Below are positions 35,992 to 43,597 of a stretch of 64,000 bases of DNA, in pieces. Each line of letters opens with the position of its first letter. Within the stretch, counting starts at the first letter, position 1. Source of the DNA: Jiella pelagia (GTDB taxonomy: Bacteria; Pseudomonadota; Alphaproteobacteria; Rhizobiales; Rhizobiaceae); contig NZ_CP114029.1 in NCBI RefSeq assembly GCF_026898155.1, positions 3,762,001-3,826,000 on the forward strand, in the 5' to 3' direction. The notes below the pieces were generated by a model. That model had not been told where the DNA came from, searched no databases, and saw nothing but the letters and a program-made list of their open reading frames with translations. The position numbers and the translations under genes were made by a program.

Positions 35992-37971
35992 TCAGCTCCC
36001 TGCCGAAGGAAGTTCGAGATTGGCCGGGCGTGCCAGGATGGTCGTCAGCGCGAAGGTCAGCGCGCAGAGGGCGGTGGCGCCGCCGATGAGCATCACCGTG
36101 GTGGAGAAGCCGTAGACGCCGAGCAGGCCGCCGGCGATCAGCGGGCCGAGCGCATTGCCGGTGCGCTCGACGAGGCGGAAGATGCCGTAGACCGACGTCT
36201 CGCTCACCCCCGCCGGCAATTGCCGACCGAGGTCGCCGACGAGACCGGACAGCGCGGCGATGGAGATGGCCTGGCCGAGACCGAGGCCGAGCAGCATCAC
36301 GCCGATGACGGGTATGTCGGTCGAGGCCGTGGCCAGGACGAAGGCGCTCGAACCGGCGAGGACGCCGCCGCCCGCCACGAAGGACGCCCGCATGTCCCAC
36401 CGGTCTGCGAGCGCGGCGAAGGTGGGCACCAGCAGCACCATGGCGATGGGATAGATCATCAGCATGCGCCCGGTGGTCGACTGGGAGGCACCGAGCGCCT
36501 GCATCTCCAGCGGCACGAGGAAGAAGCAGAAGGCGACCAGGATGATCTTCGCCGGCATGGCACAGAGGAACAGGAGCGCCGCCATTGACGGGGAGGCGAC
36601 GATGCGGCCGAAATCGCTCCAGCGGATCGCCGGCCCTCGGGGGCGCTGCGGCTCCGCCGCCGGCATGCACAGACAGGCAAGGACCAGACTGACCGCGGCG
36701 AAGCCGCCGGCGACGACGAAGGCGCCCGGAACGCCGATGCGGTCGGCCAGGATGCCGCCGATCGGCGGCCCGCACAGCCCGGCGACGAGGATGGCGCTGA
36801 TGAACATCGCCATGCCGCTGGAGCGCTGTCGCTGATTGGTGGAATCGATCACGAAGCCCTGGGCGGCGACGAAGACCATGGCGAAGCCGAGGCCCGAGAC
36901 CGCCCGCGCCAAAGAGAGGCCGAGCAGCCCGCCGGCAAAGGCCGACGCGACGTAGCCTGCGACGCCCAGAAGCGCACCCAGCACCAGCGCGCGGCGCCGG
37001 CCGAGCCGCTCCGTCGTTCCGCCGAGGAGGGGCTGCGAGGCCGCCACCACGACGAGGAAGGTCACCATCGGCAGGCTGGCGACGAATTCCGGCGACAGCC
37101 CCGGCACCGGCTGGGCCAGCGCCTTGATGTATCCGGGCAGGAACGGCCGGGTCAGTTCCTCGGCCAGCATGAAGACGAAGAGCGGCGCCCGCACGGCGAT
37201 CACCCGTCCCGGCGCCTCGATCACGCGTTCGCCGAGACCGAAGCGGGCGTGCAGCATCTCCAGCGCCTGCTGGGCCGCCTTGTCGCCGCGCTCGACTACG
37301 CGCTGGCGCAGGGATGCATAGGCGGCGTGCAGCCGGTCGAGGCGCCCGTCGAGGGAGCGCGCCAGCCGGCCGAATTCGCCCCCGGCGTCGATCGGCAGAT
37401 GCAGGCGCAAGTCACCGCGGCGCATGCTGCGCAGCCGGTTCTCGACGCCCTCGATGGCGGCGTAGAGCCCGGCGCCAAAGCCGACATAGACGAGTTCCAG
37501 CGCCACCATGGCGGTGACGAACATGACGATGACGAGGTCGATCCAGAGCGTCGAGACGACCTCTGCAGCGAAATCGGGGTCGAGCCACACGACGACGCTG
37601 AGCCCGCCCGGCGCGCCTGCCACCGGAGCCTCCACCGTTGCCGCGTCATCGGCGCCCGCCTGCGGCGCCGGCGACCCGTAGAGGCTGGCACCCGCCGAAT
37701 TGCGCAGGGTGATGAAGGCGATGTCGGGATTGTCGGCGACGATGCGCTGCAGGTGTTCGCCGAGCCCTTGCAGCCGGTCGAGCGGGATGCCGAGCGCCAG
37801 CGCCTTGCCGACGAGGGCGGCGCTGGATTCGGCGACGGCCGCAGCCTTGCGCTCGATCTCCGGCTGCAGGACGGCCTCCGCCCGGTCGACCGTGCGGAAC
37901 GAGAACAACAGCAGCGCGACGACAAGCACTCCGAGCAGCGCGGCCGAGAGATGGATGCGCAGGCTGTTCAT
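35992..37971 (-). CDS. Sensor-HAMP-MFS fusion protein
   Basis: A 659-residue fusion. TM1 about 8-25; a periplasmic sensor about 30-140 with the shared motif ALALGIPLDRLQGL and ITLRNSAGASLYGS; TM2 about 143-163; a HAMP-like linker about 165-222 (RSMRRGDLRLHLPIDAGGEF); then from about 258 a complete 12-helix major-facilitator domain with motif A repeats (TERLGRRRALVLGALLG, ADRIGVPGAFVV, ALADRWDMRASFVAG). A sensor joined directly to a transporter suggests ligand-gated transport, or a transporter domain used as a receptor. ATG 37971 overlaps the stop of the upstream sensor gene (ATGA). A second protein of the same plan is at 39583-41406. Confidence 0.85.
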   Translation of the reverse strand: MNSLRIHLSAALLGVLVVALLLFSFRTVDRAEAVLQPEIERKAAAVAESSAALVGKALALGIPLDRLQGLGEHLQRIVADNPDIAFITLRNSAGASLYGSPAPQAGADDAATVEAPVAGAPGGLSVVVWLDPDFAAEVVSTLWIDLVIVMFVTAMVALELVYVGFGAGLYAAIEGVENRLRSMRRGDLRLHLPIDAGGEFGRLARSLDGRLDRLHAAYASLRQRVVERGDKAAQQALEMLHARFGLGERVIEAPGRVIAVRAPLFVFMLAEELTRPFLPGYIKALAQPVPGLSPEFVASLPMVTFLVVVAASQPLLGGTTERLGRRRALVLGALLGVAGYVASAFAGGLLGLSLARAVSGLGFAMVFVAAQGFVIDSTNQRQRSSGMAMFISAILVAGLCGPPIGGILADRIGVPGAFVVAGGFAAVSLVLACLCMPAAEPQRPRGPAIRWSDFGRIVASPSMAALLFLCAMPAKIILVAFCFFLVPLEMQALGASQSTTGRMLMIYPIAMVLLVPTFAALADRWDMRASFVAGGGVLAGSSAFVLATASTDIPVIGVMLLGLGLGQAISIAALSGLVGDLGRQLPAGVSETSVYGIFRLVERTGNALGPLIAGGLLGVYGFSTTVMLIGGATALCALTFALTTILARPANLELPSAGS

Positions 37972-38612
37972 GCCGCTTCGCTCGTCTGAAGCCGCGCCAT
38001 CTCGGCCTCGGCGCTGCCGAGAGGCTCGGCGCCCGCCCGGCCGTCCGAAGCGCGGCGGGCGATGCGGTGCAGCCGCGTCAAAAGGAGGAGCGCGATCAGG
38101 CATCCGGCGACGACCGCACCGAGGCCCGCCGGAACGGCGGCGGTGAGGATGTCGACGCGCAGCTTGTCGATCGTGGCATCGATCGCCGCACGGTCGAGGC
38201 GCACGACGACCGCGCCGACCGGCGCCCCGAAATCGTTGGCGACGTCCTGGCGGTGGCGGAAGGCGCCGGTGTCGCCCGCAATGTCGTCAAGCGTGCCGGT
38301 GCGGGCGGGATCGCTGCTGAACAGGATGTCGCCCTCGCTGCCTTCGACGTCGATCGACAGGAGCAGGGGCTCGGCGGAGGATTGGCGGGCCAGAAGGTCC
38401 GGCAGCGTCGTTTGCTCCGGCAGCCTGATGCCGAGGGAACTGGCCTTGGCGATGTCGGTGGCGATGGCTCCCGCCGTCATCGCCATGCGCGAGCGGATGA
38501 GGTCGAGATAGGCCGTCCTGACGCCGCTGAAATTGAGGAATGCCGCCAGGATCATCGCAAAGCCGATGATCACGGCAAACACCGGCAGTGTGCGGATCGC
38601 GAGCCTAATCAT
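37968..38612 (-). CDS. Membrane sensor protein without output domain
   Basis: A 214-residue protein with TM1 about 9-28, a periplasmic domain about 33-155 and TM2 about 158-180, ending in a short cytoplasmic tail (IARRASDGRAGAEPLGS). Motif KASSLGIRLPEQTTL with IDVEGSEGDILFSSD aligns with the sensor parts of the three neighbouring membrane proteins. No kinase, HAMP-kinase or methyl-accepting output is present, so it probably acts by partnering another membrane protein, most simply the sensor-MFS fusion encoded next to it. First gene of the leftward operon. Confidence 0.75.
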   Translation of the reverse strand: MIRLAIRTLPVFAVIIGFAMILAAFLNFSGVRTAYLDLIRSRMAMTAGAIATDIAKASSLGIRLPEQTTLPDLLARQSSAEPLLLSIDVEGSEGDILFSSDPARTGTLDDIAGDTGAFRHRQDVANDFGAPVGAVVVRLDRAAIDATIDKLRVDILTAAVPAGLGAVVAGCLIALLLLTRLHRIARRASDGRAGAEPLGSAEAEMARLQTSEAA

Positions 38613-38737
38613 GCCAGGGTCATCTGAGGGGAGCGTTTGTTGCCCAACGCTGGATGAATTAGCATGGGGTCGGGGAGTGCGGTAGCGTTTTGTCTGATGA
38701 CAGCGCCCGGCGGTTCGACTACCGTCGCCACATTCTC

Positions 38738-38747
38738 AACATGTTGC
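38738..38747. promoter_or_regulatory. Palindrome in the divergent sensor promoter region
   Basis: CAACATGTTG is a perfect 10-base palindrome in the 148-base space between the two divergently transcribed sensor genes (starts at 38612 and 38761). It lies 13 bases before the rightward ATG and could be an operator; no regulator gene is adjacent. Confidence 0.3.
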
Positions 38748-38760
38748 GACATAACCGCCG

Positions 38761-39510
38761 ATGGCGCCCAGCACGCGGATCATTCTTGCCTTGATGGCGA
38801 CCACGGCTGCCGCGCTTTTCCTGTGCGCGGGGCTGGTCTTCGGCGGGCTTGACCGTCTGGCTCTGCGCAGCTCCGAGGCCAATATCGACTTCCTCCTCGG
38901 CCAGCTGCGCCGCTCCGTCGAGGCGAATGTCGGCCTCGGGTTGCCGCTCGCCAACATCCGCGTCGTGCAGAACCTCGTCGAGCGCGCCAAGGCGACCGAC
39001 GGACGCGTGCTCGCGGTCGAGGTGTTCTCGCCTGCCGGCGTTTCGCTGTTCAACACCGACCGAGGCAGCATCGGCGAGAGCATTCCGGCGGCCTGGCGCA
39101 GCGCCATCCGCAGCCGCATCGTCGGTGACCGCTGGCGGGTCGAGGAACTCGGCGACATCATCGTCGGCGAGGTGATGCGCAACGATTTCGGCGAGCCGGT
39201 CGGCTATCTCGCGGTGACCCTGTCGAGCGAGGCGCGCGATCGCCACGCCGAGGGCCTGATCGTCGCCCTGTCGGCGCGGCTGGCGTGGGTGGCGCCGATC
39301 GTTCTGGCAGCCGCGCTCGTGATGGCGGTGTTCATGTTCGACTGGACGACGCGCGACATCCGCCAGCTCGCCGCGCAGCTGCTCGGGCGGCAGGCTCCCG
39401 GCAGCGGGGTCTTCGCCGGGGCCGCGCAGGGCGCCCGCTCCGCCGTCGATCGCGCCGTGCGCGACTTCGAGCGCGCCGCCGACGATGTCATGAAGACGGA
39501 CGAAGCCTAG
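38761..39510 (+). CDS. Membrane sensor protein without output domain
   Basis: A 249-residue protein: TM1 about 7-30, periplasmic domain about 35-172, TM2 about 177-198, and a charged cytoplasmic tail of about 50 residues (RAVRDFERAADDVMKTDEA). The periplasmic motif NVGLGLPLANIRVVQ with VFSPAGVSLFNTD aligns with the sensors at 35992, 37968 and 39583. It mirrors the 37968-38612 gene across the divergent promoter and precedes its own sensor-MFS partner, so the two halves look like an inverted duplication. Its 3' end abuts the palindromic repeat at 39511. Confidence 0.75.
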   Translation: MAPSTRIILALMATTAAALFLCAGLVFGGLDRLALRSSEANIDFLLGQLRRSVEANVGLGLPLANIRVVQNLVERAKATDGRVLAVEVFSPAGVSLFNTDRGSIGESIPAAWRSAIRSRIVGDRWRVEELGDIIVGEVMRNDFGEPVGYLAVTLSSEARDRHAEGLIVALSARLAWVAPIVLAAALVMAVFMFDWTTRDIRQLAAQLLGRQAPGSGVFAGAAQGARSAVDRAVRDFERAADDVMKTDEA

Positions 39511-39556
39511 AGCATGATCCCGAAACGTCGGAACCGGTTTTGGGACGAGATCATGC
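39511..39556. repeat. Diverged extragenic palindromic repeat inside an operon
   Basis: AGCATGATC (39511-39519) and GATCATGC (39549-39556) flank GAACCGGTTT, a diverged copy of the element at 6363-6409. It begins immediately after the upstream TAG stop and contains two ATG triplets (39514, 39553) in frame with the next gene. Confidence 0.8.
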
Positions 39557-39582
39557 GGCGACGAGCCTCCAGACGTGGCGCA

Positions 39583-41406
39583 ATGATCCCCGCCACCCGT
39601 TCGAAGATATGGCTGCCGGCAGCGGCCATCGGGCTGGTCGTCGCGGCGTTGATCGCGCTGGCCGGGTATTTCCTGCTCCAGGCGGGGCTGAGGCACAGCA
39701 CGCCGATCCTCCAGGAAGCCACCCGTACGGGGGCGGCCGCGGTCGGCGAGGCCGTGGCGGGTCAGTTCGCCCGGGCGCTGGAACTGGGCATCCCGCTCGA
39801 CAAGCTGGTCGGCGTCGACGCCTATCTGCGCCGCATCGCCGACGGCTCGCCGCAGGTCGGCGGCTTAGCGCTGCTCGACGGCGACGGGCGCATCGTCGCC
39901 GCCACCGCTCCGGACGTCAGCGGCGAGACCTTCGAGATCGCGGCCGGCGGCGCGCGCGCCTCGCTGGTGGTCGAGGCCGTGTCGCCGCTGTTCGAGGATG
40001 CGATGCGCCGCATCTGGATCTCGCTGAGCCTTGCCGCGCTGCTCGCCGGCGTGATCTCGGCCGCGCTGACGGCTGGCTATCTGCGGCTCTCCTGGCAGCC
40101 GTCCCGGGAGCGGCTTTTGCGTGCCGTGGACCGCGCGGGTGAGGGCGATTTCACCGAGGTCGCAGTTTTCGAGACGAGCGGCCCGTTCTTTGCGGCCTCG
40201 CAGGCGCTGGCCGGCTGCGTCGAGCAGGTGGAGGCCGCGCGCCGCAAGCTGGCCGAGGCCGTCGCCACCATCCACGCGATCGATTTCGACGGCAGCCTCG
40301 GCCGCCGCGTCGACACCATTCTGCAGCCGCTGGAGGGCCGCTACGTTCTGCCGGATCGCGGCGGCGACGAAACCCAACGCGCGGAGGGGCCGGCCCCGGC
40401 CGGCGGCCTCATCTGGCGGGCGGCGGTGGTCGCCGGCTTGAGTGCCGCGGCCTTTCCCTTCGTCGGCAATTTCGCGATCGACCGAGGGACCACGAGCCTT
40501 TCCGCCGCATGGGTCGGCGTGGTGCCGCTGCTGGCCGAACTGTTGCTGTTCGTGCTCGGCGTTCTGGCAGGGCGGGTGGCTGCGGGCCGCGGCGGAGCCG
40601 TGCGCGCGCTCGCCCTGATCCTTCTCGGCCTTTCGACAGGCGCCGTCTTCTGGTGCCGGGACTATGGGCTCTTCGTCGTCCTGCGCGGCGGCGCAGGGTT
40701 CGCGGCCGGTCTGGCGCTTGCCGCGCTGCTCGGCCATGGGCGGGCGCGTCCGCGCGTCCTGACGCTGGCGCTGCTCTTCGCAGCCCTCGTCGTCGCGCCG
40801 CTCTTCGCCGGTCTCCTGGCCGAGGCGATCGGGCGCCGGGCGAGTTTCCTGGCGCTGGGGGGCCTGGTGCTGGCACTCTGTCCCTTCCTCGTCGGCATGG
40901 GCGGCGACCGCGCCGAGGAAAGGCCGAAGGCGGGGGCGCCGTGGTTCGACCCGGCGACCGCGCTCGCGATGGTCCCCGTCTCGGCCTTCGTGTTCGTGCT
41001 GATCCCCCTCGGCATCGGCTACAACAACTATCTCGTCGGCGCAGGCGCCGTGGCGATGCTCGGCGTGGCGGCGCTGGCGACGCCGCGCCTGCCCCGGCTG
41101 GCGATCGGCGCTGCGCTGGGGGCCGCGGCCCTCCTCCTTCATTACGCGCCGGGCGGCGATGTCGTCTCCGCCTATGCCGCCGGAGCGGCGCTGGGCGTCG
41201 CCCTCGGCGGCGCCCTGGCGAATGCTGCGGGGCAACCGCGCGCGGTGAGTGCGGCGCTTGCGGCGGGCGCTGCGGTGGGCCTTCTTCTGGCCGGGGGCGC
41301 CGGTCAGTTCGGTTTTTCCCCGAGCCTCGCCATTGCCGCGGCCGCGCTCCTGTCGATGGCGCTGCCGCTCGTTACGCGATCGCGTCTCGCGCCGGCCGGG
41401 GTCTGA
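39583..41406 (+). CDS. Sensor fused to degenerate MFS-like multi-helix domain
   Basis: About 607 residues. TM1 about 11-33; a periplasmic sensor about 37-150 with ALELGIPLDKLVGVDAYL and LALLDGDGRIVAAT; TM2 about 160-180; a HAMP-like linker; then from about 270 some ten hydrophobic helices resembling an MFS domain but keeping only one clear motif-A remnant (AEAIGRRASFLALGG). Same plan as the 35992-37971 protein but more decayed, suggesting a non-transporting receptor role. The start is uncertain: ATGs at 39514 and 39553 lie in the repeat, and a GAGCCTC at 39563-39569 could hide a frame error, so I use 39583, which is unaffected. It ends seven bases before the phosphatase gene. Confidence 0.78.
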   Translation: MIPATRSKIWLPAAAIGLVVAALIALAGYFLLQAGLRHSTPILQEATRTGAAAVGEAVAGQFARALELGIPLDKLVGVDAYLRRIADGSPQVGGLALLDGDGRIVAATAPDVSGETFEIAAGGARASLVVEAVSPLFEDAMRRIWISLSLAALLAGVISAALTAGYLRLSWQPSRERLLRAVDRAGEGDFTEVAVFETSGPFFAASQALAGCVEQVEAARRKLAEAVATIHAIDFDGSLGRRVDTILQPLEGRYVLPDRGGDETQRAEGPAPAGGLIWRAAVVAGLSAAAFPFVGNFAIDRGTTSLSAAWVGVVPLLAELLLFVLGVLAGRVAAGRGGAVRALALILLGLSTGAVFWCRDYGLFVVLRGGAGFAAGLALAALLGHGRARPRVLTLALLFAALVVAPLFAGLLAEAIGRRASFLALGGLVLALCPFLVGMGGDRAEERPKAGAPWFDPATALAMVPVSAFVFVLIPLGIGYNNYLVGAGAVAMLGVAALATPRLPRLAIGAALGAAALLLHYAPGGDVVSAYAAGAALGVALGGALANAAGQPRAVSAALAAGAAVGLLLAGGAGQFGFSPSLAIAAAALLSMALPLVTRSRLAPAGV

Positions 41407-41413
41407 GATCGCC

Positions 41414-43546
41414 ATGCTGCTCAGCACCCGCATCGCCGTCATCGTCTCCCTGGCCTTCACCCTGGCCTTCGGCGCGCTGTTCGTCATCGGGCTGCAGCGC
41501 GAGGCGCTGGTCGCCCAGCCGCACACCCGCATCGCGCTGACGGGGCAGGAGGCCCTGTGGCGCGAGATCCTCGAACAGGAAACGCTCCGGCTGGTCGAGC
41601 TGAAAGGCCGCGTCGAGGCGGATGAAGCCTTCCGCGGCGCCATGCGCGACGCCGACCTGCAAAGCCTGCGGCGCCTCGGAACCCGGCTCACCCGCGAATG
41701 GCTGACCTCGGGCGAGGCGTCCGACCTGCAGATCCTTGATGCGCAGGGCCAGATCGTCTTCGCCGCCTCGGCTTTGGCCGAACCGCCGCCGCTGCTCGAC
41801 ATCAGCACCATCGGCGCGATCCTTGCCGGCGCGTCGCCCGTGGGGCTGCGCCAGGTCTCGGCCGACGAGTTCCGCACCGTCGCCGCCTCGCGCTTCCAGC
41901 CATGGAACGGCGCACCGACGGTACTGGCCATCGGCTCGGACGCCAGCCGGCCGCTGCGATCCTTCGCCAAGGCGATGGAGGCCGAGAGCTATCTCGTCGG
42001 CACGCGCGGACGGATGGTCGAAGGCACCGCCCCCGATCTGTGGCGCGACCTCGCCCTGGTGCTGCCGCAGCGCGTCGGGACGGTGCAGCAGGCGTCTTTG
42101 GGAGACCGGCTCTACGCGGTCACCGCCATTCCCATCGCCGACATCTCGGCCGGCTCGGCGGGCCTTCTCGTGACGGTCCAGGATGCCACCGAAAGCCTTG
42201 CCGCGCTGGGGCGGCTGACGACGCTGACGGTGGCGATCATGGCCATCGTGGCGATCCTGACGGCGGGCGGCCTCTATCTCTATCTGCGCCACAGCTTCGC
42301 GCCGCTGGTGCGCGCCGTCGGCATCCTCGGCGCGCTGGTGCGGGGTGACACCTCCGTCTCCCTGACCAGCCGGGGCGATGACGAGATCGGTCAGATCGCC
42401 GCCGCGATCACGCGCCTTCGCCGCAGCCTCAGCGCCATCGACGAGACGCGGCGCCAGCGCGAGTTGCAAAGGCGCCGGCAGGAGCGCTTCGTGCGCCGCC
42501 AGATGGAGGCGCTGGCCGAGACGCTGGAGCCCGGCGCCCGCGACGAGGTTTTGAGCGATCTCGGCCGCATCGTCGCCGCGTCGCGCGCCGCGCCGGAGGG
42601 ACCCGAGCCGGACGACGCCATGTCCCGGCTGATCCGTGAGGACGACCAACTCGGCCCCATCGCCGCCGTGCTGCAGCAGATGTCGGCGCGGGTGGTCGAG
42701 CAGCATCGGCGCCTGTCTGAACTGGTGGCGCGGCTGCGCGAGGCGCTGGTGCGCGAGACGCGGCTCGCCTCGCTGCAGCAGGAACTCGCCATCGCGCGCG
42801 AGCTGCAGCATTCCGTGCTGCCGGCCGACATGGCCTATCGGCCGACCTATGCCGTCAAGGGCGTGATGGAATCGGCGCAGGAGGTGGGCGGCGACTTCTA
42901 CGACTTCTTCGAGCGCCCCGATGGCCGGCTGGTCTTCGTCATCGCCGACGTTTCGGGCAAGGGCGTGCCCGCCGCCTTCTTCATGGCGATCGCGCGCACC
43001 TTGCTGAAGGCGATCGCCCTGTTCGAGGGCGATCCGGCGGTCTGCGTGCGCCAGCTCAACGAGCTTCTGGCGGTGGACAACGACCGCATGATGTTCGTGA
43101 CCCTGATCTTCGGCGTCTTCGATCCGGCGACGGGCAAAGTCGAACTGGTCAATGCCGGCCACCTGCCACCGATCCGCGTCGCCGGCGACGGCTCGGCGTC
43201 GATGATCGAGACGACCGGCGACATGGCTGTCGCGGTGGCCGAGACGATCGATTTCACCAGCCGGTCGTTGACGCTCAATCCCGGCGAGATGCTGGTTCTT
43301 TATACCGACGGCGTCACCGAGGCCTTCGATGCCGCGGGCGACCAGTTCGGCGAGGACCGGCTGATGCGATGTCTCGAGCGGGTCGGCGGACAGGATCCGG
43401 CCAGCGTCGCCGATCAGGTCATCGCGATGGTGCGCAAGTTCGAGGAAGGCGTCGACCAGTCCGACGACATCACGCTGCTGGTCGTGCAGCGGGCGACGCA
43501 AGAGGTCGCGCAAGCCGCACTCGCCGCACCGGCCGCTGCAATCTGA
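41414..43546 (+). CDS. Membrane-bound SpoIIE-family PP2C phosphatase (RsbU-like)
   Basis: A 710-residue protein: TM1 about 7-27, a large periplasmic sensor about 35-265, TM2 about 270-292, HAMP about 293-345 (RHSFAPLVRAVGILGALVRG), a coiled linker rich in Arg/Glu, and a C-terminal PP2C/SpoIIE phosphatase about 460-700 with metal-site motifs VGGDFYDFF, VIADVSGKGVPAAFFM, LYTDGVTEAFD and QSDDITLLVV. It should dephosphorylate the STAS protein at 32701 in response to a periplasmic signal. Third gene of the rightward operon with two other sensors. Nothing suggests inactivity. Confidence 0.92.
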   Translation: MLLSTRIAVIVSLAFTLAFGALFVIGLQREALVAQPHTRIALTGQEALWREILEQETLRLVELKGRVEADEAFRGAMRDADLQSLRRLGTRLTREWLTSGEASDLQILDAQGQIVFAASALAEPPPLLDISTIGAILAGASPVGLRQVSADEFRTVAASRFQPWNGAPTVLAIGSDASRPLRSFAKAMEAESYLVGTRGRMVEGTAPDLWRDLALVLPQRVGTVQQASLGDRLYAVTAIPIADISAGSAGLLVTVQDATESLAALGRLTTLTVAIMAIVAILTAGGLYLYLRHSFAPLVRAVGILGALVRGDTSVSLTSRGDDEIGQIAAAITRLRRSLSAIDETRRQRELQRRRQERFVRRQMEALAETLEPGARDEVLSDLGRIVAASRAAPEGPEPDDAMSRLIREDDQLGPIAAVLQQMSARVVEQHRRLSELVARLREALVRETRLASLQQELAIARELQHSVLPADMAYRPTYAVKGVMESAQEVGGDFYDFFERPDGRLVFVIADVSGKGVPAAFFMAIARTLLKAIALFEGDPAVCVRQLNELLAVDNDRMMFVTLIFGVFDPATGKVELVNAGHLPPIRVAGDGSASMIETTGDMAVAVAETIDFTSRSLTLNPGEMLVLYTDGVTEAFDAAGDQFGEDRLMRCLERVGGQDPASVADQVIAMVRKFEEGVDQSDDITLLVVQRATQEVAQAALAAPAAAI

Positions 43547-43597
43547 CGCGGCGCGCGCCGCCGTCGTCCGGCTCTCCGATCCTTCGGTCGTCCCACC

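Noticed and set aside
39865..41970. Long reading frame on the minus strand opposite the sensor genes
   Set aside because: Composition is Arg/Ala/Gly-rich shadow of high-G+C coding DNA; the plus-strand proteins have clear domains.
41372..43513. 713-codon minus-strand frame opposite the SpoIIE phosphatase
   Set aside because: Antisense shadow; no family features, while the plus strand has all PP2C motifs.
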